From NCBI GenBank assembly GCA_022605405.1, contig JABYQQ010000011.1, positions 806,001 to 870,000 of the forward strand: a stretch of 64,000 nt of DNA, in the 5' to 3' direction. Numbering within the stretch: the stretch's first letter is position 1; each line of letters opens with the position of its first letter. The notes beneath the pieces are model-generated. The model was not told the DNA's origin. It was given only the letters and a program-made list of their open reading frames with translations, and ran no database searches. This stretch comes from Earliella scabrosa. Lineage: Eukaryota; Basidiomycota; Agaricomycetes; Polyporales; Polyporaceae. This document shows positions 54,681 through 64,000 of the stretch, piece after piece. Made by a program: the position numbers and the translations under genes.

Positions 54681-57600
54681 TCATAGAACGCCGGGGAGGT
54701 CTTCGGGCTCGCTCGGGATCGACGTGCTATCCAGCGGCCGGGACCACTTGTCTTCGTGGCGTCATCGTCGCGAATTAGTCCAGCGTCAAATAGAGTGGAC
54801 GGGCAGACGTACCAGGGCATGCGAGGAAGTAGTCGTCCATGGCACTCACGAACCGTTCCTGATACTCGTTCGGCGGGACGACGGTCACTTCCTTGCCGGA
54901 GCCTGAGTTCAGGCCCTGCTTCGCCTTATACTCGAGCGTCTTCGCGAAAGTGTAGCTCCCTATGACCATGAATGAGCAAACGATGTACTATGGACAGATG
55001 GGACGGCGCACGGACCTATCGTGTCCACGAGGCCGCAGATCATCTGCTTGTTCTCTTCGTCGATCCCGAGCAAGAGGCTAATAGGTGGTGAGCAACTACT
55101 CGTCAGGGTAGGAGGAGGAGAAGGACGCACGAGTAGTCCATGATGTTGCTCTTTGCCAGGAACTCGCAGTCAGCCTTGATCGCTTCCTGCAACACGACCT
55201 TCGAGTGTGGTCGCACGAGAGTGAGCGCACGTTGCTGGCCTGCAGTGACTGTCAGCATCTCCTTCCTGAGCATCAGAATCATAACTCCTACCTTCGATCC
55301 ATTCACCGTCGAACAGTGTCTTCGAGTTGGAACCGCTGCTCGCCTTGACCTTCCGTCCCTGGATGCCCTTCAGATCAAAGGTCTTCGTGATCTTCCGGTT
55401 ATAGAACAGGTTCTCCATCACGAGCAGATCAGCCTTCGCCTGGGTAGTACCACTCTCGAGGTTGCGGATCTCGACCGTGTAAAAACCAAGGAGCTTCGCC
55501 AGGACCGTCGGCCTGTTCGTCGTCGCCTCCATATACTTGAAATACGACGGCCCAAGGTCGATCAGCACCTGCCTGCAACCCCAAACACCCCGTCAGCACT
55601 CTCACCCTGACCCACGCCTCGCCCAAAATCGGACTCACAAGTCGGCAACGTTCCACGCATTGACGAGCGTCTTGATGATGAACCGCTCGTCCGTCGTCTT
55701 CCAAAAGTTCGACCGGCTCTTCCCGCCCTCCGCGAGCCAGTTCTCGCTCCGCGCCATGCTCTTCATGAACACGTCCTCGACCCCGCACCGCCGCCTCAGC
55801 TGGTCGAACTGCTTCGCGTAGTACACCGTGCAGCTGAACCGCAGCCGCTTCCCGATCGTCCAGTCGTACTTGATGTGCGGCCGCTCGTCGATCGCCGGCG
55901 CGTCCGCCGACAGCAGCCCGTGGTGCGGCGCACCGACCCCGCCGACGGGGCGCGGCGCATCCCCCGGCTTCAGCACGTACCGCATCGCGGACGTGAGCGA
56001 GTTCGCGAACGCCGAGGTGAACATGCTCTTCGACGGCGTCGGAGGGGCTTCTGCGTCCGACGGGACGGGACTCTTGCGCCCCGCCTCGTCTTCTCCATCT
56101 CGCACCTCCTTGGGCGGAGGCGGAGGCGGAGTCGCCATCCCGCTCAGGCTCTCCTGGACTGTCGACCCATCGCTGTCGGAAATGATCGACGACGCCTTGC
56201 CCCTGCGGATGTTCGTCTCCACGAACCCAGAGGACGAGTGCCGGCTGTCGGACAACGAGGAGCGCGACGGGTTCGCCTTGGACACCGCCTCGAGCTCGTG
56301 CAGGATCTTGCCCGCCACCTCGACCGCCTCGGCCATCCCGCTCACCTGGCCCCCGGCCGCGGTCGTCGAGAGCTCGACGGCGGGCTTCGCGCGCACAGAG
56401 CGTGGCGTCTCAGCTCCACCCGCTCGAACGCCTGGTGTACTCGCGGGCGAGAGCAGCGAGGACGACGTCCCGGCGTCCGCAGACGCCTTCTGACGGAGGA
56501 CGTCTCGTATCGAAGTCAGCGAGATGGGGTCGCGCGGGTGCTCCTTCCGGCTGATCACGGCCGAATACGACTCCGGCTCCTGCCAGCCCGCATCGTCGGT
56601 ATCGGGGTCCGGCTGCTGGGGCGCAGTGCCAGACACAAAGCGCTTGAACGACTCGCCCGCGCGGAAGATGGACGGCCGTATCGCCGTCGGGCTGCTCGGC
56701 GGCGCCGAGGGCGCTGATGGACGCGGGGCATTCAAGTTCGACAGCTCGCGGTGGTAGTCGGCGGTGCTACACGTCGACAGCTAGGGGTGAACAACAGGTG
56801 CCAAACAGAGAGACCACACACGCACCTGAGCGTGAACGCGATGATGCTTCCCCAGTCGTCTTCACGGACTATAATGTTACCCCCAGGCACAGCATGACAA
56901 CCACTCGCCCACCACTCGGGCTCGGGCGCGACGGACGTGTCCGCTGGCGTGATGACGATCTGGGGCGAATGCTTCTTCTCCCAGGCAGCAAGACGTCTTG
57001 TCGCCCCGCGCGCGGCGGTGACAAACGACCGGCGGACGTCGTTCAGGTGCTTCTCGGGACACTGCGCGAGCTCCGCATACAGCTCCTGCTCCGTCCGTTG
57101 GAACTTGTGTCGCAGGCCAGCAAGGAGGTGCAGCGAATCGGCGCCGTCGGTCACCGTTATCGTGGTCGCCGTGTCGTCTGTCTTGGTGGTAAGGACAGAG
57201 GTCGATGCCGAGGCTGGTTCAGATGGAAGGTCGGAACTTGAGCGCTGAGCAGGTAGGAACGGGTATGAGCTGTTGGTTGGGCGGGTTGCACGTGGAGTTG
57301 GAGTGACGGGTGTGCTCGGTGGGGGGAACGGTTGGAAAGTGGGCGTTGGAATCCCGTCGCCATCCTCGAATGCGTCATCTGCGGATGGCAGCCGTGGCAG
57401 AGACTTGTGGAATGCACTCGGATGGTCGGCGATGAACTTGTCCTCCTAGATGGCGTATGAGTACATATTGACTGCGATAGGCTTAGACACTCACCAATAC
57501 ATCCATATGCTCCGACAGCCCCTGCCACCACTTCATGATCTCCCTGCGCAGGACACGATGCGCGTCCCCGGGCGGACTTGCGACCTTCGCGCTCTTCTGC

Positions 57601-59856
57601 TCCGGGCCGTCCGATGCAGGCTTCTTGTCCGCCTTTCGTCGGAGGATCTGTAATCGTGGCACACGAACCTCGAAGACCTCCTTGATCTCCGCCAGGGTAA
57701 GCGTGGCAGTCCGTCCTTTGTATGAGAATCGGCGGATGATGTTGAAGCGCGTTTGAGGGATGGGTGAGTTGAGACCGGACCAAGGTTTGGCGGGGAAGGC
57801 GGTATGTTCGCAGAGCGATGGCTGCAGGTGGTGTATTGCCGGAGAGTAGATGAGAAGTTCGAGGTACTTGGCGAACGAGAACATACTGATGGAGCGTATC
57901 GTTGAGTACGCGCAACGTGCTGATCAACAGGCCACTTACAATGTACCGTCGTGCATGACCTCCTTCGGAGTCTCCTTGCCGCATATAGCACAACTCTGCC
58001 ACATCCGGACATGGTCGTCGGACGTGGACGGTTCCTCCTGCGTCGGTAAAGCAACAGTGCCCATGATGCGCACCCCGCCGTGCATCCACCGCATATCATG
58101 CTCGACGCGCTGGAAGTTACAATCGGGGTGTATGCACGGATCTTCTGCTGTCGAGCACCAACGGATGACAGCCTCCCCAAGCGACTCGTCCCACTGCTTG
58201 CCGCGCTGGTAGTACCGGTAGTGTATCCACGTCCGGCGGTGGCCTCCACAAGCGATACGCAGAGGAAAGTGGACTTCAGCGGAAGATGTATCAGACTTGC
58301 TGGGAGTCGGTGGCGGGGACAACAGCGCACTCGCGCCGGTTCCAGGGACGTGCTCCGAGTAAAGCACCGTCAAGCCCTGATGTCGGACGAATCCATGCAT
58401 ACCGACCATGCCTCGTCCGAGAGACTCCTTCCCGTGCCAGCCGAGTAGACTCGTGAGCGCAGCCCGCTCGTCGCCCACTAACCGCCGCTGGGGGTCCTTC
58501 GATTCCTGCTCCGCGATGGCGAGGAGGAACCGGGGTGGATGGAACACCACGCCAGGCGACGTCGACATGAGATCCTTCCATGAGTCCACCCTCCGCACAG
58601 CGACCGCCCAGCTTATCTTGTTCGACTCGCTCGATTCGCCCGACGCGCGTGATGAGACCGACGAGAGCAAGGATAGGCGTCGAGCGAGGAAGCCGCCTTC
58701 GGGTGCGTGCGGCGCGGTGGCATGTCTCGGGAACCTCTGCACCTGGCCGTCGAGAGAGCCGCGCCGCGCAATCGCGGGGGCAACATGCGAGGCACGTTGG
58801 ATCAGATCTTCCGTCTTCTTCGACAGGAAAGACCAGAGCCCGGCCCCGGAGTCGCGCTTGTTGTTCTCCTTGACTTGCGGAGAGCTGGCGGAGCGTTCAG
58901 GTGTGGTTGGAAACGAGGGAAGATGGGGCATCGCGGGCTTCGGGTATTGTAGCTCGACATGGGAGTTGGAAAGCAGGTCTTGCTCTAGCAGTAACGAGAG
59001 GTACGCGAACACGGAAAGACGGAGCACTCTGCATAGTGCCTGATACTGAGCGTTGGACGACAAGCCCTTGAGCCGGAACGTCCCTCCCACCACTTGCAGA
59101 GGGTCCTCAGTCGAGAGCAGGCATTCTACGAGAACTTCGGTCGTGTGCGCAGCGGGTAGGAGATATGCACTCACCATGCCAGTCGTCGAGCCCGTACAGA
59201 ACCACGCCGTCCGTCTCGCCCTGATCAGCGACGGTCTTGGGGAGGACGAACTCGCCCGTCTTGAACGAGCAGTGCACGGCAGAGCGCACCAGCTTAAAGC
59301 CCATGTCCTCCGCAGGCTCCGATACCGGCGGCCCCGCAACAGACAGCAGCAGGTGCTTCACAGACGGCTTCGGGGCAGGCAGGTACGGCTTCAGCGCGAC
59401 CTCGCGGAGCTGCTCGAGCGCGGCGTTGCGCTCCTCGTCGTTTGGCGCATCCTCGACGTGCTTGTCCTCGACGACGGACTCTTTGAGCTTGCTCCGCCCC
59501 TTTGCGGACTTGTTCTTTGCCTCCTCCTGCTCCCTCTCCCGCCTCGCCAGCTCCTCCTCCCTCCGTTTCTCCTCGAGCTCCTGGTGATGTCGTCTGAGGA
59601 CGTACCTTGCGCGCCGGAGTCCCGCAAGCCATCCTCCGCGGGCAATGCTCGCCCCTAGCTCGTCGAGCGACGCCTCGACCCGCTCCGCCCACGTTTCTCG
59701 ATCCCGGAGGTCGTTCTCTTCATCTAGGGCGCGTGTGATGAACCGGTGGAGATGGGCACGAGCGTGGATGGTGAGAGTTAAGTTCGTAGACACCTTGCGC
59801 GCGCGTGCGTCGGTGCTTGGCGGCAGGTTAGGCAGCGGCTTCTCCTGCGCAGACAT
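54681..59856 (-). CDS. FAB1: FAB1-type phosphatidylinositol-3-phosphate 5-kinase
   Basis: Ten exons (minus) are 59856-59175, 59125-57940, 57885-57495, 57445-56826, 56766-55639, 55572-55292, 55239-55131, 55077-55016, 54959-54813 and 54751-54681, giving 1558 aa. The enzyme makes PtdIns(3,5)P2 on endosome and vacuole membranes. The centre has the Fab1 cysteine-rich region (HPDCNFQRVEHDMRWMHGG, then SCAICGKE), followed by FSFAKYLELLIYSP. The C-terminal lipid-kinase domain has TTDERFIIKTL, LLVMENLFYN, TFDLKG, SNIMDYSLLLGIDEE and GSYTFAKTLEYKAK. Residues about 150-200 are a charged Glu/Arg coiled-coil-like stretch. No FYVE finger and no CCT/TCP-1 chaperonin domain can be seen, so the protein is shorter than usual Fab1. 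The frame stays open to an ATG at 60156, which would add 100 residues with two hydrophobic segments. Confidence 0.88.
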
Positions 59857-60177
59857 GGTGTCGTGGATCAGGTAGTAGTCATGAATCAAGCGGAGCAGTC
59901 GCCCTGAAGCAGCAACGAGGACGATGGGGGCGACGACGACGAAGAAGATGAAGTCTAGGAAACGGAGACGGCGCGTCATGCTGCCTAAAGAGGAGGCTGC
60001 GGCTAAGAGTACCAGTTCCGGAAAGACGTATAAAATGACGGCCTTCCGCCACGTTTTCGTCGCCAACAACAATCTCCATTCCACGACAAATACTTGGCAA
60101 AGAACGTTTGGTATTGAGTCTAGAACTACAGGCCATGTAGACGTAGAGCTACTCATACAACAACGTATTGACTGTTT
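59857..60177. other. Gap between FAB1 and the cyclophilin gene, possible FAB1 5' extension
   Basis: The FAB1 frame is open through 60156-59857 and reads hydrophobic (for example FLDFIFFVVVAPIVLVAASG). It may be 5' untranslated sequence or a true N-terminal extension. The cyclophilin stop follows at 60178. Confidence 0.35.
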
Positions 60178-61574
60178 CTACATCTCGCCGCACTCTGCAA
60201 GGCTTTGTCAGATCCTATATCATCCAGGCATTGACATCATGCACGTACCAACTATCTTTACCGCCAGCTTGGGGCGGTTGTTGGGTCCCGTGGGTACGTT
60301 CTCAATCTTGCGGAGCGTGAGCATGCCGTCGATGACCCTGCCGAAGACAACGTGCTTCCCGTCCAGGAAGTCGCACTTCGCTGTGGTGATGAAGAACTGG
60401 CATCCATTCGTGTTCGGACCGGAGTTGGCCTGTGGATGGTGGACAAGGTCAGTTAGGCCGGACGCAAGTTCAGCAACGAAGCGCGTATGTGACGCAAGAA
60501 ACGTATCATACCATGGAGAGAAGACCCGGCCCGGTGTGTTTCTCCTTGAAGTTCTCGTCCTGCGAGTGCGAAATATAGACGTCAGACGGCCGGAACAACT
60601 CTACACGCGGAACATGTACGTACCGGGAACTTGTCACCGTATATTGAGAAGGAGCCGGTTCCGTCACCCTTGATGAAATCACCACCTTCAACAAACAATG
60701 TCAGCCTCGTCACCGTATGGACGACTAGTCATCTTACCTTGACACATGAAGTTTGGGACGCTGATGAGAAAGATATAAACGTAAGTCACAAAGTTCCGCG
60801 AGCAAGTGTTGTATCACTTACACTCTAAACGAATTCGCTAGCTCAGCAAGCATGGGCGAAGGAGCAATGCGCGGTCAGTCAACGAACTTACCGGTGAAAG
60901 GTTGCGCCTTTGTATCCTTGTGGTCGTGAATTCACTCTGTACTCTCCAGTACAAAGCTGCCTGAAGTTCTCAGCTGTCCTAGGAACGAGTGTCGATCAGT
61001 CTCCGTCTGCCAAGAAACAAGTCGAAAAAGGCACGGTTGGGACCATCCACGGACATCACTCATGACCACAGGGTGGCCTAGACTTCGAGTCCAGGTCGTT
61101 ACAGACCCTGGCACGAACAACATACCAAGCCCGAGAGAAGGACACTGCGCTCGAGCAGCTGTGTACAGTGTACAAGGGTTTGTGTCGAGCAATGCTTCAC
61201 CCTTGTTTGTGTACACCACTCTCTGCTTTGGACTGCCTCGTGGGGGTGGATGTGAGAAGAGCGAGCGCACGGAAGGCTCTCTAGCTTGGCAAGATTGAAT
61301 GACTACATCTCGACTGGATTTGCCTCCCAGTGACCAGCGACCTGTAGACGTTCGAGCGACACATATCGAGACTCAATTGCATTATGCCTGTGATAAAGGC
61401 ACTTCCCCATCGTAATATGCATCGCCCAGATAGTTGATGCATCGAGGAACAGAGTACTCACTTTGGTACAATATCGCTGAACAACTCCATCTTCATACGA
61501 CCCGCAGGTGTCTCTCCGATGTTGATGTCCATGAAGACAATAGGGCGCGTTGGGTTCGTTGTGCTAGAAGACAT
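60178..61574 (-). CDS. Cyclophilin H-type peptidyl-prolyl isomerase
   Basis: Eight exons (minus) are 61574-61462, 60978-60892, 60824-60822, 60760-60738, 60685-60624, 60559-60512, 60429-60249 and 60194-60178, giving 177 aa, the length of human PPIH. The product starts [20 protein letters not shown]. Landmarks are [57 protein letters not shown] and the C-terminal ECGEM. Arg of FHR, Gln of CQGG and Phe of CQFF are the expected active-site residues. PPIH-type cyclophilins sit in the U4/U6 and tri-snRNP of the spliceosome. Exon 3 is only 3 nt (AGT). Intron 1 is 483 nt, the longest inferred here. Confidence 0.9.
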
Positions 61575-61778
61575 GTTTGCAGCAAGGAATGAGAGCGGAC
61601 GTAGGTCGTGGTAGCAGTTCAAGTCGAGCTCGCCGTTTGCAACAATGACGAACCCTCCAGAAACGTCCCCAAAGAGGTGACCAAATAACAACAAACACCG
61701 CGCCTATATGCATCTCGGTCCGCGCCGCCATTTGACCACTGACCATCTCGCTGTCGTTCTTGCTAGTGTTCTTCTGCA
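61575..61778. promoter_or_regulatory. Shared divergent promoter, cyclophilin H and DIB1
   Basis: The 204 bp between two head-to-head start codons must hold both 5' leaders and promoters. No clear TATA box is seen in it. Confidence 0.6.
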
Positions 61779-62484
61779 ATGTCCTACTTCCTGCCTCATC
61801 TTCCCTCCGGATGGCACGTCGATGAGGCGATCAAGTCTGAGGAGGACCGTGTCGTCGTCATCCGCTTCGGGCACGACTGGGATAGCCAGTGCATGACGAT
61901 GGACGAGACGCTCTACGCCGTTGCAGACAAGGTGCAGAACTTCGCTGTGATCTACCTGGTGGACATTACGGAGGTGCCCGACTTCAACAAGGTGCGTCGC
62001 TTCAAGCGCGGATGGATGAGGGAAGGAGGGTATGCTGATGGTCGGCAGATGTACGAGTTGTACGACCCCTGCACTGTCATGTTCTTCTACCGGTGAGTGT
62101 CACAGTCATCTCGAAACCATACGATGGCAGACTCACTTTGAGCATACCAGGAACAAGCACATCATGATCGATCTTGGGACTGGTAACAACAACAAAATGT
62201 ACGTCTCGGCTCGGCGCATTACTCCAGTTCCACGTCACTCACCTTTCTTTCCTCCCAGTAACTGGGCTATGGATAACAAGCAGGAGGTGAGTCTCATCAA
62301 TATGCTAGGGGTCGCATATACTGACACCGTGACCAGCTCATTGACATCATCGAGACCGTCTACCGCGGCGCGTCCAAGGGCCGTGGTCTCGTCGTTTCGC
62401 CCAAAGGTATGTCATCTGTCTGACACTGTCCCGCCGTTGCACTCACGACGTCGTACAGATTACTCTACTCGCTACAGGTACTAA
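61779..62484 (+). CDS. DIB1: DIB1/Dim1-type U5 snRNP thioredoxin-like protein
   Basis: Six exons are 61779-61991, 62049-62092, 62151-62198, 62259-62286, 62337-62406 and 62459-62484, giving 142 aa, exactly the usual length. The sequence follows the family throughout: MSYFLPHL-SGWHVD at the start, VVVIRFGHDWD, IYLVDITEVPDFNK, MYELYDPCTVMFF, NKHIMIDLGTGNNNKINWA, and an end of GLVVSPKDYSTRYRY. It has a thioredoxin fold without the redox CxxC. Known relatives are tri-snRNP components needed for activation of the spliceosome, nuclear. Intron 1 (57 nt) is in frame without a stop, but the conserved join FNK/MYEL shows it is removed. Confidence 0.96.
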
Positions 62485-62712
62485 GCTGTACCTTCCCTCA
62501 CGTGTGCGTCGTCTGCTCTGTAATTGTATCCTAGGTTCCGCTGTATATCATCTCCCCGTGTCTGGTTCAATACACATTGATCTTCTGTGAGATCAATCGG
62601 ACGTCCGTCGGGCACGCACCCTCCGGTATTCCGGCATAAGCAACAGAGCTAGTAATACAAGACGACAAGAAACGATTGCAAGGCAGTGAGCAAGATGACC
62701 AACCGGAAGCTA

Positions 62713-63554
62713 TTACTTCCCCTTCATGATGCTGTCGATCCGCGCTTCTTGCACCTGTTCGCGCATGACGGAGATCGCTGGCCAACCGAGGAGCAGCCCA
62801 GCAAGTACGTATTGTGCCTGCGGGCTGACTTGAGCAAATTACAGATCGGACGATGAAAGGGAGAGCGCGTACCCCAACAAACAGCCCTGTACTGTGCTTT
62901 CTGCAGAGATACAGCACGTAAAGCGCCTCGAGACTGTGGAAGAATATGACCATGCCCCAGCTGAACTGGAGAGACCACGCCGGAAGGTAGGAGAGGATGA
63001 GGTTCGCAGGCGTGAATATGGGGGCGTATTCGGTGGAGGTCATGGACGGGGCGAGGGTCGCGTAGATGAGCCATGTCATCGCGACTGCAGTTGTCACATA
63101 CTTGGAGCTCCAGCGGAACGAGGCGATCTGTGGTGCGCGTGTCTGCGTGCGCGCGCAGATGTGAGTAGCGGTTCGCGAGGAGGAGACCGGATGCGGGACG
63201 TACCATGCCAAGCTCCTCCTCCGCCTCACCCTTCATGTTCATCAGTCGCGGCTTGACCTCCTCGTACCCCGCCAGGGGTGGGTCAAACGATATCCGGACC
63301 TCCTTCGTTTCCGTGCTGCCTTTGGTCTGGTACGTGAGCGTCATGCCCTACTCGCGTGGGCCGTGTAAGCTACAATACATCTGCGCATGGGTGAGATGAG
63401 GACGCACCTTGGTATCAATCGCAGTCATCTTCGCCGATGAGACCTGAGTGGAAATCTTGCCCCAGTACCGCACGTACGAGACGAGCGTATCCGGGTGGTT
63501 CGACATGTACATGCACAGGAAGCCTGACTTGTCTGCGACTGGGTCTCCTCCCAT
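62713..63554 (-). CDS. DUF2470 domain membrane protein
   Basis: Four exons (minus) are 63554-63408, 63347-63204, 63142-62873 and 62817-62713, giving 221 aa, all phase 0. Residues about 1-95 are a DUF2470 domain: DPVADKSGFLCMYMSNHPDT, then SSAKMTAIDTK and PLAGYEEVKPRL. The C-terminal half has about four hydrophobic segments, separated by a short loop (TSTEYAPIF). DUF2470 domains occur in haem-oxygenase-like and FMN-binding proteins; here it is joined to a membrane part, and its role is unknown. The exon 3 acceptor (GCACGCAG) could instead be 15 nt further on, also in frame. Confidence 0.87.
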
Positions 63555-64000
63555 CGTGGTGTGTTCGCGATCTGGTAGTTGTGATAGTGATAAAGAGGTG
63601 CGTCGAAGCGAGTCTTAGGGTCTTAGGTAGTGAGGTGGGAAGAGAGGCAGGTAGGGCGTACGTGGAAGCACTAGGGCGAGGGTAAACGCACGGGTACGGC
63701 TCCGCGGAGGGGGCGCGCGAAGCTCGAGCTCTCACGGTCGTGTGATCGTCGCGTCGCACCATACGCGCGCCGCGTTGACTCTGCTGAGTCTTGCTCCGAG
63801 CAGGCTGCTCTCCTCCTCAGAGTCCTCGAACGCTCGCGAATTGTATCACTCGTACTGGCGCTCTCTGCGCAACAACTGTGTCTTCGAGCTTCAGTACTCG
63901 TTATTCAGGCTTCGACGGTCTTGGCTGCTTCACAGAGTGAGTTTGCATTCATCGCATGTACGTCCGCCACCTGCATGTCCCTGAAAGCAATGTCTCCCTC
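63555..64000. other. Right edge of the window
   Basis: The upstream region of the DUF2470 gene. No exon could be supported before the edge; a divergent neighbour may start beyond it. Confidence 0.3.

Noticed and set aside
55875..56717. 280-residue plus-strand open frame
   Set aside because: Shadow of FAB1 exon 5, which is low-complexity and GC-rich.

Overview
The window is nuclear DNA of a filamentous basidiomycete, probably an agaricomycete. Genes are compact and cut by many short GT-AG introns of about 45-80 nt. Two genes belong to the DUF6533 seven-helix family, which to my knowledge is found mainly in basidiomycetes. The core genes FAB1, cyclophilin H and DIB1 read as fungal orthologues. 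Gene models below were built by hand from splice sites and frame continuity; none has been checked against RNA.

Left part (about 1-17 kb): five tandem paralogues on the minus strand (called A1-A5 here) encode secreted Ser/Thr/Pro-rich proteins with a C-terminal GPI-type tail. They lie in repeated segments of about 2.5-4.5 kb with related flanks, and there is at least one degenerate copy. One member has a duplicated exon and another looks like a chimera of two subtypes. A separate small GPI-type protein follows at 16.3-17 kb.

Middle part (about 18.8-49 kb): ten more tandem minus-strand paralogues (C1-C10) encode small secreted proteins with eight cysteines and a GPI-type tail. The cysteine pattern is very constant, C-x3-C-x8-10-C-x4-6-C-x-C-x10-C-x2-C-x24-27-C. 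It resembles the CFEM domain but differs in the last two spacings and keeps a histidine between cysteines 5 and 6. Nearly all share the same five-exon layout. Between them lie two duplicated DUF6533 membrane-protein genes, a small hypothetical gene, an F-box gene with a disturbed frame, remnants of further copies, and two non-autonomous CACTA-like transposons with 3-bp target duplications.

Right part (about 50-63.6 kb): mostly conserved single-copy genes: a short-chain dehydrogenase, a putative OTT_1508-like deaminase, a FAB1-type lipid kinase, cyclophilin H, DIB1 and a DUF2470 membrane protein. Cyclophilin H and DIB1, both spliceosomal tri-snRNP factors, are head to head over about 200 bp.

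The accessory part looks like a fast-evolving region making cell-surface proteins: two unrelated families of GPI-type wall or membrane proteins amplified in tandem on one strand, with duplication, exon shuffling, decay and transposon insertion all visible. Microexons of 2, 3 and 9 nt are inferred in four genes.
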